This document shows, piece by piece, positions 36,518 to 45,710 of a DNA stretch of 64,000 nucleotides (the stretch's first letter is position 1; the number at the start of each line of letters is the position of its first letter). This DNA is from Micavibrio aeruginosavorus EPB (lineage in GTDB: Bacteria; Pseudomonadota; Alphaproteobacteria; Micavibrionales; Micavibrionaceae), in NCBI RefSeq assembly GCF_000348745.1, contig NC_020812.1:1187444-1251443 (forward strand), written 5' to 3'. The notes under the pieces were generated by a model. The model was not told where the DNA came from. It made no database searches and was given only the letters and a program-made list of their open reading frames with translations. A program made the translations under genes and the position numbers.

Positions 36518-38326
36518 ATGGCGGGGGTCAATAAGCAACAGGCGGAGCAGGCCATCACGGCCACGCTGTCCCAAAAACAACCCATGACATGGCAACAGGT
36601 TTATGACCTGCAAAGCAATTTGCGTGCGCTGGATTATGCGCCGGGCCGATCGGACGGTGATTTTGGTTCCCTGACCAGCAAGGCCGTTATGCGCTTCTAT
36701 AACGATCATCCGGATCTTGCCGCAGATGCGGGGTCTCAGGTGCGCGCTTATCTGTCCCAAAATGGTCATGCTTCGGAATTAAAGGCGCTGGCCGACAAAA
36801 ACCGGCCACAACCGCAGAATAACCTTTCACAAACATTTGAACAGTCCGCGCAATCCACCAATAAGTTGGATAGTCTGATTTCTAACGCAAATCCCCTGAA
36901 TAAAGCGCAGATAAAATCAATTCAGAGCGATTTGAACGCACAAGGCATTCAGGTTGGTATTGATGATGGAATTCTGGGCCCGAAAACAGCCAGCGGGATT
37001 GTTCAACATCTGACAAAAAATCCGGCTCTGATCGATACGATGAGCGCGGATCTAATGCGCGATTTAATGCGCAATGGGCAAAGCGACGCACTGGTCGCGA
37101 TCACAAAAAATTCTCCCGCAATCCAGGCCCGTATTGGCGACATGATCAAGGCCAACCCAGATCTGGCCACCACGACCGACCATGCAATGGTCAGCGATTT
37201 GCAAACATTATTGATTGCGGGCGGGCACGGAGCGGGCGGCATTGACGGTGTTGTCGGCAGCCAGACCATAGGTGCCGTAGATCGTTATATGGCGGCCAGT
37301 GGTGAAAAAATCGATTTGGTTCGGTCCGAACCAAAAGCCGCAGGCCCAATCAAGGGGGCGGCGGACTGGCTGGCCCCTGCATCGCGTCCGGTTTTGGGGG
37401 ATAATGGATTTGGTGTCGCCAATGCCACAATTGAACGCGCATGGGCCAATGTGTCACGCACACAGGTGCCTCACGGTGCAGAATTCACCCCGGTGGGTCT
37501 GCAAAATCCTGGCCGTCCGCTGGTCGTGATTGATCTGGGGCATGGCGAAGATGTAAAACGCAATAACAAGCTGGACGACGGTGCCATATCGACCCATACC
37601 CATGGGCCGCATATGCAAAGCGGATTGAGCGAAACAGAAGTGGTCGATTCATTGGCCAAACCCCTGGCCGCGCGCTTGCAGGAACAGGGATATGACGTTG
37701 CCTTTACCCGCAACCCCGGCGAACAATTCCGACTGGAGGGGGATAAGGGCCAGACATTGCACAAACGTCCGGAATTTGCCCACGCACTGGCCCGCGAAAT
37801 GGGGGCATCCGATGTCATGTTTGTCAGTCTGCACGCCAACAGCGCCAGCAACCCATCCGCCAATGGGTCTGATGTTTATATCAATGGCGGAAACCGCGTT
37901 GCGACCTCGCCGGATTCCCAAGCCTTGGCCGGTAAAATTGCCGGCTCATACCATTTAACCCCGGAACAAAGCACAGACATTCACGCTGCTGATCTGGGCG
38001 TCTTGCGCCATTTTGAAAAGGGCGCACCGGCAACGGGGCATCATGCGGCCGTTCTTCTGGAGGTTGGATTCCTCAGTAATCCAAACGACGCCAAAAATCT
38101 GGCTGCGATGACGCAAAATCCAGACCATCACGCCCGCCAGATTGCCGATGGTATTGTGGCTTATGGGGCCGAAGCCGGATTGAAACCTCAGCCGTTAATG
38201 GCCAGCCAGTCCGCGTACAGCGCCGCCTTCAACATGGCGCACAACAACACGCTGGGTCCGGATCAGGCCGTTCCGCCGACGCCGGAACGCGCGCCCCAAT
38301 TGGCCGCCCAGGGGATCGGGCTTTAA
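36518..38326 (+). CDS. N-acetylmuramoyl-L-alanine amidase with peptidoglycan-binding repeats
   Basis: A 602-residue cell-wall hydrolase. Three peptidoglycan-binding type repeats occupy residues about 20-75, 125-165 and 225-265. The Amidase_3 domain runs from about 325 to 555. Zinc ligands are expected in VVIDLGHGE, SGLSETEVV and FVSLHANS, with the catalytic Glu in VLLEVGFLSNP. There is no signal peptide at the N-terminus (MAGVNKQQAEQAI), which is unusual for an AmiC-like enzyme; export by another route or action on foreign walls is possible (inference). Convergent with the PEP carboxylase gene. Confidence 0.88.
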   Translation: MAGVNKQQAEQAITATLSQKQPMTWQQVYDLQSNLRALDYAPGRSDGDFGSLTSKAVMRFYNDHPDLAADAGSQVRAYLSQNGHASELKALADKNRPQPQNNLSQTFEQSAQSTNKLDSLISNANPLNKAQIKSIQSDLNAQGIQVGIDDGILGPKTASGIVQHLTKNPALIDTMSADLMRDLMRNGQSDALVAITKNSPAIQARIGDMIKANPDLATTTDHAMVSDLQTLLIAGGHGAGGIDGVVGSQTIGAVDRYMAASGEKIDLVRSEPKAAGPIKGAADWLAPASRPVLGDNGFGVANATIERAWANVSRTQVPHGAEFTPVGLQNPGRPLVVIDLGHGEDVKRNNKLDDGAISTHTHGPHMQSGLSETEVVDSLAKPLAARLQEQGYDVAFTRNPGEQFRLEGDKGQTLHKRPEFAHALAREMGASDVMFVSLHANSASNPSANGSDVYINGGNRVATSPDSQALAGKIAGSYHLTPEQSTDIHAADLGVLRHFEKGAPATGHHAAVLLEVGFLSNPNDAKNLAAMTQNPDHHARQIADGIVAYGAEAGLKPQPLMASQSAYSAAFNMAHNNTLGPDQAVPPTPERAPQLAAQGIGL

Positions 38327-38333
38327 CCCAGAT

Positions 38334-41252
38334 TTAAAGCAGAGATGGGGGCAGGGACAGCAACCCCGCCACATCGCTTTCCAGATAGCTTTCCGGTTTC
38401 ATAAAACGCGTTTTCACGCCGCCGCGTAAATCATAAACCGGTTCCAGCCGGGTGCGCGTGGCCAAAATGCCAATCGGCGCATTCACAACATCGGCGGCGG
38501 CGTATAAGTTCTGTGTGATACGGAATTGGATTTCATCCAATGGTGTATCCGGATTTTTGTTCATCTGTGTTGTGCGATAACATTCAATAACACGGGAAAA
38601 TTCTGCGGCCCGGTTACGGACAGACATTTCATGAAACAATTCCGGCCACAGGGTTCGCAAACCGTCGCCATGGTTGAAATTCCTTTTCGTTTTTTGCCCC
38701 GACACCATTTCATAACTTAATTTTTCAACATCCAGGAAGTATTGCTCCAGAAACGCCAGCGTGATTGCGGGCGTGTTCTGATGGTCCGGGTCATTGTGCT
38801 GGAATTGCTGGGCCAGTTTTTCAACAATCCTGCGCGGTGGGCGGGTATCGCCGGTTAATAACGGCCATGCAATATCAAAATCCGCCATAATCGTCGCATT
38901 CAACGTTGCCCTGGCCCCATCGCGGTGAATTTTGTGCGCGCGATATAGATGGTGCAAGCCATCACCGTATTTTTCCGGGTTCCGACTGGCGCGGCCATGG
39001 TCGCGCACGCTGAGCATCGCCTCAACCAAACCCAGAACGGAAAAAATTGGTAGGCACGCATGCGCCGTCAACCGTTCACCGGAAATGGCCCGCCCCTGCA
39101 ACGCCTTGGGGGCAACGCCGACGGCTTCGCGCGGGGTAATGCCGGGGCTGACCATTTTCTCGCCGCGCTTGGCCGGGCGGGAGCTGGCATTACCGGCCTT
39201 CATGGCCAGCCATGGCGCATGGACCAATAATTCATCAATGGCGGTATTTTTCTGCGTTAATGCATCAAAGGCGCGGCCCGCGGCTTGCGCGTACAGCCAC
39301 GCATCATATTGCCCGTGGTGACGGTTCAGGCCGGGGCGGGATACAGGGTCGGGCATTTCGCCGTAAATGCCCGCCTTGCTGTACAGGTTTTGCGCGGCCA
39401 GCGCCTCCATCGTGCCGACGGCAACGGGGCCGGGACAGAACAAAACATTTTGCTGGTGCCCCTGAACGGTCAGGGTGGATGGGCCAATATCCGTCGCCCG
39501 CGCATCCGCCGCCGCCCGACCATGCACGGCCGGAATTTCGGTGACCCGGCCCCCACCGCGTTGTAACGCATGTCCGCCGCCATTCATGATGCTGGGCAAA
39601 ACATGGCGCAAATCGCGGTATTTCCGCCGCATTTTTTCTGCCACGCGGTAAACGTCAATCGCCGCTTCGTATTGGGCATATTCGGCTTCGCCGCGTCCGT
39701 CTTGCCGCGTGGTGTCGCTTTTGGCGATCATCACCAACAACCGCCCGCGCGCGGCGACATGGGCGCGGAATGTTTCGTTATCCAGTAATGTTTCCAGCGT
39801 ATTGCCCAGATTCATCAAATCATGCACGGATTCCGATAACATGGTCAGGTCAATGCGCGCCCCATCATCCGCCACCACATTGCCGGTGATTTTCAGCAAC
39901 AGCAACGCCGCCAGCGCATGGGCCGGGTGCGTTGTTTCCGCAATAATCAATTTTTCACACATATCGGGGTTTTGCCCGATCACCCGCAACCGCCCGACAA
40001 TCATTGCGGATTCTTCGTCCGGCAAATCGGTGATGGCGGCCATGCGATCCAGCACATTCGCATCACGCAACCACGCCGCCAATTTCAACTGGATATGATC
40101 CAGCCCCATCACCGCAATATCCTGTTCATTTTCCACCCCGGATAAAACGGCCAGATGTTTTACGGCGGTCAAAATATCAACTGCGTTGTGCCGAATATCA
40201 ATCGTGCCAAACCCAAAACCGAAACAATGCAACAGATAACGGAAATCCTGAATCTGCGCCTGTACAGCAATGTCGGGACAGTGTGTGATGATGGATTGAA
40301 TTGTCTGGCACACGGAATCAATCCGGGTTTGCGGTCCGGCCTGCGCCAATTCATCACCCAAATGTTTCAGGGCCTGCATCGTGGGCGCGTGGTCGGTGTG
40401 GATGGATTGCAGAGTCAATTTATAACGATCCGCAATCGCCTGACGGTGCAGGGTAATACCGTCCGCCAATATCTGCGCCGTTAATGCCGGGTTGCCATCG
40501 GCGTCCCCCAATGTCCACGAACAGGGCACGATCAATGCCCGGGTGATATTCACACCCTGGGCGGCGTACCCATGATCGGCCAGCGCCTTGATAAACAAAT
40601 CCCGGTGCGCCAAGGCGGAATCGTAAATGGAATTCAGGGTGTTGATACTCTCCCGCGCTTCATCCAATGGTGTTTTGCGGTCGCCGACAATCGGCGTTTG
40701 ATAAAGATGGAGCAGGGCATCATGCAAATCATCCGGCGTGGCGGATGGGTCCACAATCACGCGTGCCACATCGGTTTGCGCGATGGTGTAATCCACGGTG
40801 GTTGGGTTGGTGGGGTGGCCGGTAATGCTGAACCATGCCACGGCGTTATCATCCAAAAACTGCTGCACCTGTTCCGGGGCGACGCCTTCCTCGCGAAAAC
40901 GCCGTATGACAAAATCAATCGACCCGGCGGTGGTGGTTTGAATTTTGTTATGCGCCTGCACCACCGTGGTGGTCGCCAATGTCCGCGCCAGCCGGGCCAG
41001 ATGGTTGATCTTCGCATCATGTTCGGCCAGCTTTAATTGCTGATCGGCGCTTAATCCGTCCCACAACGCGATGTAATCGCGCATGCGCGTGGTTTTATCC
41101 TCGCCGTGCTGAATATCCTTGCGCGCCTTAATCAACGCAAAACCATCGGGGTCCTGCGCCGCGATCATGTCCATATACCGCCGGGTGAGCAAACGCTCCA
41201 TCCGGCGGGTGTATGATTTGTCCTGAATGGGGGTATCTGTCTGATTATTCAT
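38334..41252 (-). CDS. ppc: Phosphoenolpyruvate carboxylase, divergent
   Basis: A 972-residue protein of the PEPC family, which makes oxaloacetate from PEP and bicarbonate. The catalytic His is kept in ITGHPTNPTT, and LGDADGNP and SRPAKRG motifs are recognisable. Several signatures are altered: FTAHPTE reads TGHPTN, GGDRDGNP reads LGDADGNP, and the conserved C-terminal RNTG is absent (it ends SLPPSLL). The start at 41252 (MNNQTDTPIQ) has GGAGA upstream; the frame opens earlier at 41330. It may be an active but divergent enzyme or one with altered regulation. Confidence 0.8.
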   Translation of the reverse strand: MNNQTDTPIQDKSYTRRMERLLTRRYMDMIAAQDPDGFALIKARKDIQHGEDKTTRMRDYIALWDGLSADQQLKLAEHDAKINHLARLARTLATTTVVQAHNKIQTTTAGSIDFVIRRFREEGVAPEQVQQFLDDNAVAWFSITGHPTNPTTVDYTIAQTDVARVIVDPSATPDDLHDALLHLYQTPIVGDRKTPLDEARESINTLNSIYDSALAHRDLFIKALADHGYAAQGVNITRALIVPCSWTLGDADGNPALTAQILADGITLHRQAIADRYKLTLQSIHTDHAPTMQALKHLGDELAQAGPQTRIDSVCQTIQSIITHCPDIAVQAQIQDFRYLLHCFGFGFGTIDIRHNAVDILTAVKHLAVLSGVENEQDIAVMGLDHIQLKLAAWLRDANVLDRMAAITDLPDEESAMIVGRLRVIGQNPDMCEKLIIAETTHPAHALAALLLLKITGNVVADDGARIDLTMLSESVHDLMNLGNTLETLLDNETFRAHVAARGRLLVMIAKSDTTRQDGRGEAEYAQYEAAIDVYRVAEKMRRKYRDLRHVLPSIMNGGGHALQRGGGRVTEIPAVHGRAAADARATDIGPSTLTVQGHQQNVLFCPGPVAVGTMEALAAQNLYSKAGIYGEMPDPVSRPGLNRHHGQYDAWLYAQAAGRAFDALTQKNTAIDELLVHAPWLAMKAGNASSRPAKRGEKMVSPGITPREAVGVAPKALQGRAISGERLTAHACLPIFSVLGLVEAMLSVRDHGRASRNPEKYGDGLHHLYRAHKIHRDGARATLNATIMADFDIAWPLLTGDTRPPRRIVEKLAQQFQHNDPDHQNTPAITLAFLEQYFLDVEKLSYEMVSGQKTKRNFNHGDGLRTLWPELFHEMSVRNRAAEFSRVIECYRTTQMNKNPDTPLDEIQFRITQNLYAAADVVNAPIGILATRTRLEPVYDLRGGVKTRFMKPESYLESDVAGLLSLPPSLL

Positions 41253-41349
41253 GGTTTCTCCAGCGTACCAGAATAAAGTTATAGCAAAATAAAAAACGGG
41301 CCACCGTATGACATGGCCCGTCTGTTCCACCCAAAAACTGGCCGTTTCC

Positions 41350-41982
41350 TCAGGTTCCCTGCAGGATTTCCCCGCTGGTGCGCATCGCCTTTTTCATGAT
41401 CTGGCGCCGCCACACCACATACAACGCAAACCCCCAATCCCCCGCCATCAGGAAGAACGGATAGGCCACCGTGTGCACCGTAAATTCCGGCACGGCCAGC
41501 AGGGCAAAGAAATACCGCAACCCCGCCCAGAAATACGACACCGGCGGCTCCCCCCACGGGTCATTCCACGATTTGCGAATGGTGGGATAGTAACTGAGGA
41601 TATCAATCACCATCAACGCGATGATCGCAAAGAACGGATTTTGCGTGCCCATCCACACCGGAATAACGGCCAGCGCGCCGATAAACGCCAACCAATCCGA
41701 CCGCGTAATATTTTTCTCCCCCACGAACAGGGACAAAAACGCAATCAACAGACACGTGACCGAAACAAACACCAACGCCCAAACCGACGCCCCGCCATCC
41801 AACGTGAATTGCGCATACGCACCAATCCCCACCATGATGCCCCAGTTCAGCCAACTGAACACATGCGGGCGGGTTTCCTTCTTATAGATGGAATGGAAAT
41901 ACGTCGCATACCGGATCAGCGAGACCAGGATGGCCAGGCTGAGGAACAGGATTTCGCGGGAGAGGGGGAGGTCTGGGGGCAT
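41350..41982 (-). CDS. Multi-pass membrane protein, unknown function
   Basis: A 210-residue integral membrane protein with about six or seven helices, beginning REILFLSLAILVSLIRYATYF. Segments such as FSWLNWGIMVGIGAYAQF and ALMVIDILSYYPTIRKSW recall PQ-loop/SemiSWEET-type helices, but I cannot assign it. It has no catalytic motif and is isolated from neighbours by 60-100 bases. Confidence 0.7.
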   Translation of the reverse strand: MPPDLPLSREILFLSLAILVSLIRYATYFHSIYKKETRPHVFSWLNWGIMVGIGAYAQFTLDGGASVWALVFVSVTCLLIAFLSLFVGEKNITRSDWLAFIGALAVIPVWMGTQNPFFAIIALMVIDILSYYPTIRKSWNDPWGEPPVSYFWAGLRYFFALLAVPEFTVHTVAYPFFLMAGDWGFALYVVWRRQIMKKAMRTSGEILQGT

Positions 41983-42013
41983 ATGATTTTTTTTGCTTAT
42001 TGAGGACTAGGTC

Positions 42014-42373
42014 TTACCAGTCGGTTGTTATTTTATTATGCCCAAATGTGAATTTAAAAGGTTCACCTTTATTTGTTTTTCCGAATCCTACACCACTAGT
42101 CCCGTTAGAAGTGAAGTTAAAAGTTCCATGTCGACCATCCTCACACTCAAAAGTTCCAGAACCCGACACTCGAGAGTCTGCGTACTGAAATTTACCCATG
42201 CAGTTAATTCCAGACTCAGTCACCATGGACAGGGTCCCGCTTCCATTCATATGACCCGTTGCTTGGCCTAAGAATTTTTCTTGCCCTTTATTAAAGTCGC
42301 CTTGAACAGGGAGGGTAAGCGAGCAGCCTGTAAGTAGAAGGAGTGAAGTACAGGTTGCAAAAAATTTAATCAT
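42014..42373 (-). CDS. Small lipoprotein, low GC
   Basis: A 119-residue lipoprotein: MIKFFATCTSLLLLTGC gives a clear lipobox. The mature part is a Gly/Ser/Thr/Phe-rich beta-type sequence (NGSGTLSM, GSGTFECEDGRHGTFNF) that recalls MORN-like hairpins, with two further Cys. The ATG at 42373 follows TTGGAGAT; the frame is open upstream but without a signal peptide. The gene and its flanks (about 42000-42480) look clearly AT-richer than the rest of the window, suggesting recent acquisition. Confidence 0.7.
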   Translation of the reverse strand: MIKFFATCTSLLLLTGCSLTLPVQGDFNKGQEKFLGQATGHMNGSGTLSMVTESGINCMGKFQYADSRVSGSGTFECEDGRHGTFNFTSNGTSGVGFGKTNKGEPFKFTFGHNKITTDW

Positions 42374-42528
42374 GGAGATCTCCAAAGCAAAAACTCTATT
42401 GTAGCCGTCGGGTGGGATTACTTTGCCTGCGGGCTTTGCCCTTGTCAAAGTTGCAATTTTCTAAATTCGCTACCGCTCATTAAGCAAATTGTCGAACCAT
42501 GGGTTCGTTCACCGCACGCCACACCGCC

Positions 42529-42562
42529 ATTAAAAAAGCCCCCATGGCGGGGGCTTTTTTAA
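42529..42562 (-). terminator. Intrinsic terminator behind tRNA-Ser
   Basis: ATTAAAAAAGCCCCC and GGGGGCTTTTTTAAT form a perfect hairpin around ATGGC with T tracts on both strands, directly after the tRNA 3' end. Confidence 0.9.
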
Positions 42563-42652
42563 TGGCGGAGAGGGTGGGATTCGAACCCACGGAGGGCGTG
42601 AACCCTCGCTGGTTTTCAAGACCAGAGCCTTAAACCACTCGACCACCTCTCC
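42563..42652 (-). tRNA. tRNA-Ser (anticodon UGA)
   Basis: A 90-base tRNA including an encoded CCA. The acceptor stem GGAGAGG pairs with CCTCTCC, the T arm contains GGGTTCGAATCCC, and the anticodon loop reads CTTGAAA (UGA). The long variable arm (GCGAGGGTTCACGCCCTCCG) is typical of serine tRNAs. Read from the minus strand. Confidence 0.96.
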
Positions 42653-42767
42653 GTGACCATTATTCGACTGTGGTTTGATTGCAGGCATATTTAAGGTTTT
42701 GGATAAGCCATGTCCAGCCCCCAATCGCGCTTGGTCAACAGGGAAGGGGGGTGGTAGCCTCGAACCC

Positions 42768-43544
42768 ATGACATTCTGGCTTTCAAAAATCCTGTGGGCG
42801 GTGATCAGCCCGATGAATATGGCCGCCATCCTGTTGGTTTTCGGGGTGGGGTTGGGGCCGTTTTTTCGGCGGGTCGGGTATGGGTTTTGTGCCTGTGCGT
42901 TGGCCATTATTGTGGTTTTTGGGGTTTTGCCGACGGGGTCGAACCTGGTCGTCTGGCTGGAACGGCAAATTCCGGCCCCGGCCAGCCTGCCCGATGATGT
43001 GACGGGCATTCTGGTGTTGGGCGGGATGTTTGAAACGCGCCTGTATAATGAAGTGTCCGGGCCGCAATTGAATGAGAATGTGGATCGCGCGCTCAAGGCT
43101 ATGGAAATTGGGCGCAAATACCCGCAGGCCAAAATTGTGTTCAGCGGCGGCACCGGGTTCCTGACCGACAATGCCCGGACCGAGGATATGGACATCGCCG
43201 ATTTTCTGGCGCGGCAGGGCTATCCGCTGGACAATGTGATTTTCGAAAATCAATCCCGCAATACTTATGAAAATATTCTGGACAGCAAAGAGCTGATCCA
43301 GCCGGGCATTGGCGAGCGATGGATCCTGATCACATCGGCCTATCATATGCCGCGGGCCATGGCGGTGATTGAGGAATTGGGCTGGGGCACGGTCATTATT
43401 CCGGTGCCGGTCGATTACCGGACCAATGGCCAATATCGCATCGCACCACGGCGTCTGGATGTTCTGGGTGAACTCTATCGGTCGACGATTGCTATAAAAG
43501 AAATCATAGGATTAAATGCGTATAGATTCTTGGGGAGAGCATAA
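42768..43544 (+). CDS. YdcF/ElyC-type DUF218 membrane protein
   Basis: A 258-residue protein with two N-terminal membrane helices (AVISPMNMAAILLVFGVGL and YGFCACALAIIVVFGVLP) and a DUF218 domain: GILVLGGMFETRLYN, IVFSGGTGFL, ENQSRNTYENI and TSAYHMPRAMAVIEELG. ElyC-like members affect envelope or peptidoglycan precursor metabolism. The ATG at 42768 gives MTFWLSK. It overlaps only out-of-frame bases ahead of the transglycosylase gene, so the two are probably co-transcribed. Confidence 0.88.
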   Translation: MTFWLSKILWAVISPMNMAAILLVFGVGLGPFFRRVGYGFCACALAIIVVFGVLPTGSNLVVWLERQIPAPASLPDDVTGILVLGGMFETRLYNEVSGPQLNENVDRALKAMEIGRKYPQAKIVFSGGTGFLTDNARTEDMDIADFLARQGYPLDNVIFENQSRNTYENILDSKELIQPGIGERWILITSAYHMPRAMAVIEELGWGTVIIPVPVDYRTNGQYRIAPRRLDVLGELYRSTIAIKEIIGLNAYRFLGRA

Positions 43545-43551
43545 ACCAATC

Positions 43552-44544
43552 ATGCGCAAAATTTTGTCGTATTTCGCTTTGTCTTTGTCACTGTCCGGCA
43601 TGTTCGCGGGCAGCGCGCTGGCGCAGGGGGCAAGCTTTCCCGACTGGCTGCGCAATTTCAAAAGCGAAGCCGCGCGCGAAGGCGTGTCGCAACAGACCAT
43701 TGATGCCGTCTTGGGCGGGATCAGCCCGATCCAGCGCGTCATCGACCTGGACCGCAAACAGCCCGAGGGCAAAATCGGTTTCGCCAAATACAAATCCAAC
43801 GTCATCACCCAAGGCCGCATTGATGAGGGGCGCAGCCTGTTGCGCCAGCATTGGAACGACCTGAAACGCATTGAAAGCCAATATGGCGTGCCGCCGCAAT
43901 ATGTGGTCGCGCTGTGGGGCATGGAAACCAGCTATGGTAAAAACACGGGCGGGTTTGATGTTGTTGACGCGCTGGCCACACTGGCATGGGAAGGGCGCCG
44001 GGCGGAGTTTTTCAAGAAAGAATTGCTGGATGCCCTGAAAATCATCGACCAGGGCCACACCAGCGCCGATAACATGCGCGGGTCATGGGCCGGGGCCATG
44101 GGGCAATGCCAATTTATGCCGTCCAGCTTCCGCAACTTTGCCGTCGATTATAACGGTGACGGGCGCAAGGATATTTGGGGTACGCGCGCCGATGTGTTTG
44201 CATCCGCCGCGAATTACCTGTCGAAAAGCGGGTGGAAACATGACGAGCGTTGGGGCCGCAAGGTGTCGGCACCGGCTGGTCTGCCCAAGGGTTTGGAAAC
44301 ACGCAAAAGCATATCCGAATGGGCGCGATTGGGTGTGAAACAGGTCGATGGTTCACCCCTGCCGAAATCGGATACCATCATGGCCTCGCTGGTCGTGCCG
44401 GAAGGCGGAAATGGCGAAGCGTATCTGGCGTATGACAATTACCGCGTGATCATGAAATGGAACCGTTCGATTTATTTCGCAACGTCCGTTGGCCTGTTGG
44501 CTGATCTGATTGCCAAGGGTGCGCCGACGCACCTGAACCCATAA
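43552..44544 (+). CDS. Lytic murein transglycosylase, MltB family
   Basis: A 330-residue periplasmic enzyme that cleaves glycan strands to 1,6-anhydro products. The signal peptide MRKILSYFALSLSLSGMFAGSALA is clear. The catalytic Glu is in LWGMETSYGKNTGG, followed by MRGSWAGAMGQCQFMPSSF and DYNGDGRKDIW. The start at 43552 is chosen because it begins the signal peptide. It is a soluble form, lacking a lipobox. First of three neighbouring cell-wall genes (with RlpA and DacC). Confidence 0.92.
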   Translation: MRKILSYFALSLSLSGMFAGSALAQGASFPDWLRNFKSEAAREGVSQQTIDAVLGGISPIQRVIDLDRKQPEGKIGFAKYKSNVITQGRIDEGRSLLRQHWNDLKRIESQYGVPPQYVVALWGMETSYGKNTGGFDVVDALATLAWEGRRAEFFKKELLDALKIIDQGHTSADNMRGSWAGAMGQCQFMPSSFRNFAVDYNGDGRKDIWGTRADVFASAANYLSKSGWKHDERWGRKVSAPAGLPKGLETRKSISEWARLGVKQVDGSPLPKSDTIMASLVVPEGGNGEAYLAYDNYRVIMKWNRSIYFATSVGLLADLIAKGAPTHLNP

Positions 44545-44573
44545 TCATCGAAAGTGAAACGAGTCCAAGGCTA

Positions 44574-45584
44574 ATGAAAAAGTTTTTCCTGCTGGTTGTT
44601 GCATCGCTGTTCCTGTCCGCCTGTACCGAAATGGAATATGCGTCGCACCTGACGAAGCAAGCGATGGGCCCGGATGGACAATACGCATCAAACACTGGCG
44701 GCAGTGTCGGGCACACCAAACTGCCCGATGGAAAGACGCATGAAGGTCTGTACAAGGTTGGCAAGCCGTACAAGATCGAAGGGCAGTGGTATTACCCAAA
44801 GGAAACCTATAGCCATGTGGAAACGGGTATCGCGTCATGGTACGGCCCCGGTTTCGATGGCAAACGCACGGCCAGCGGTGAAATTTTCAACAGTGATGAA
44901 TTGACCGCCGCGCACCGCACGTTGCAAATGCCCTCGCTGGTACGTGTCACCAATCTGGATAATGGTAAAGCGGTTATTGTCCGCGTGAATGATCGTGGCC
45001 CATATAAGCGGGGCCGCGTCATCGACCTGTCAAAACGCGCCGCCGATTTGCTGGGCTTCCGCAATCTGGGCACGGCCAAGGTGAAAATTGAATTGCTGCC
45101 GGAGGAAAGCCTGATGGCCGCCAACATGGCGAAGCAGGGACAAAGCACCAAGGGCATCGAACTGGCTGCGAATAATGGCAAGCTGTCGGCACCAACGGCG
45201 CAGCGCGGCAGTGTCCAGACCGCATCGCTGAACAACGACACATCCATCGTCGGTCGTCCGGCCAGTGTTGAAAGCGAAGTTTTACCGCCGGGCCATACCG
45301 ATGCCACGGGCCGGTATCTGCCTGACCCGATTGTGACCCAGATGCCCGTCACCCGCACCGGAATTTATGTACAGGCCGGGGCCTTTACCGTGCGTGAAAA
45401 TGCGGAAAACCTGAAAAACACGCTCGGCTCGCTGGGGTCCGTTTCGGTTCACACGGCCAATGTGAAGGGGCAGCAATTCTACCGCGTCCGTATCGGCCCG
45501 GTCGCCGATGTCACCGCCGCGGATAAAATGCTGAACACCGTGGTCGGCATGGGGCATAACAATGCCCTGATCGTGGTGGACTAA
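44574..45584 (+). CDS. rlpA: RlpA-family septal lipoprotein with SPOR domain
   Basis: A 336-residue lipoprotein (lipobox LFLSAC). The double-psi beta-barrel (GIASWYGPGFDGKRTASGE to VNDRGPYKRGRVIDLSK) carries the residues of RlpA lytic transglycosylases, which act on glycan without stem peptides. A disordered linker follows, then a C-terminal SPOR domain (YVQAGAFTVRENAENL to YRVRIGPV) that binds such denuded glycan at the septum. Lies 29 bases after the MltB gene. Confidence 0.93.
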   Translation: MKKFFLLVVASLFLSACTEMEYASHLTKQAMGPDGQYASNTGGSVGHTKLPDGKTHEGLYKVGKPYKIEGQWYYPKETYSHVETGIASWYGPGFDGKRTASGEIFNSDELTAAHRTLQMPSLVRVTNLDNGKAVIVRVNDRGPYKRGRVIDLSKRAADLLGFRNLGTAKVKIELLPEESLMAANMAKQGQSTKGIELAANNGKLSAPTAQRGSVQTASLNNDTSIVGRPASVESEVLPPGHTDATGRYLPDPIVTQMPVTRTGIYVQAGAFTVRENAENLKNTLGSLGSVSVHTANVKGQQFYRVRIGPVADVTAADKMLNTVVGMGHNNALIVVD

Positions 45585-45710
45585 ACGTCCCGGATAATCA
45601 CAAAAAATCCTTGTAAATCCGGGGTAAACCCGTTGATTTTCGGGCTGTTTCGGGGTCTTATGGGGCCTTGAAACACGCCTCACCCCTCTTCGACCTTTGG
45701 GAAGATCACG

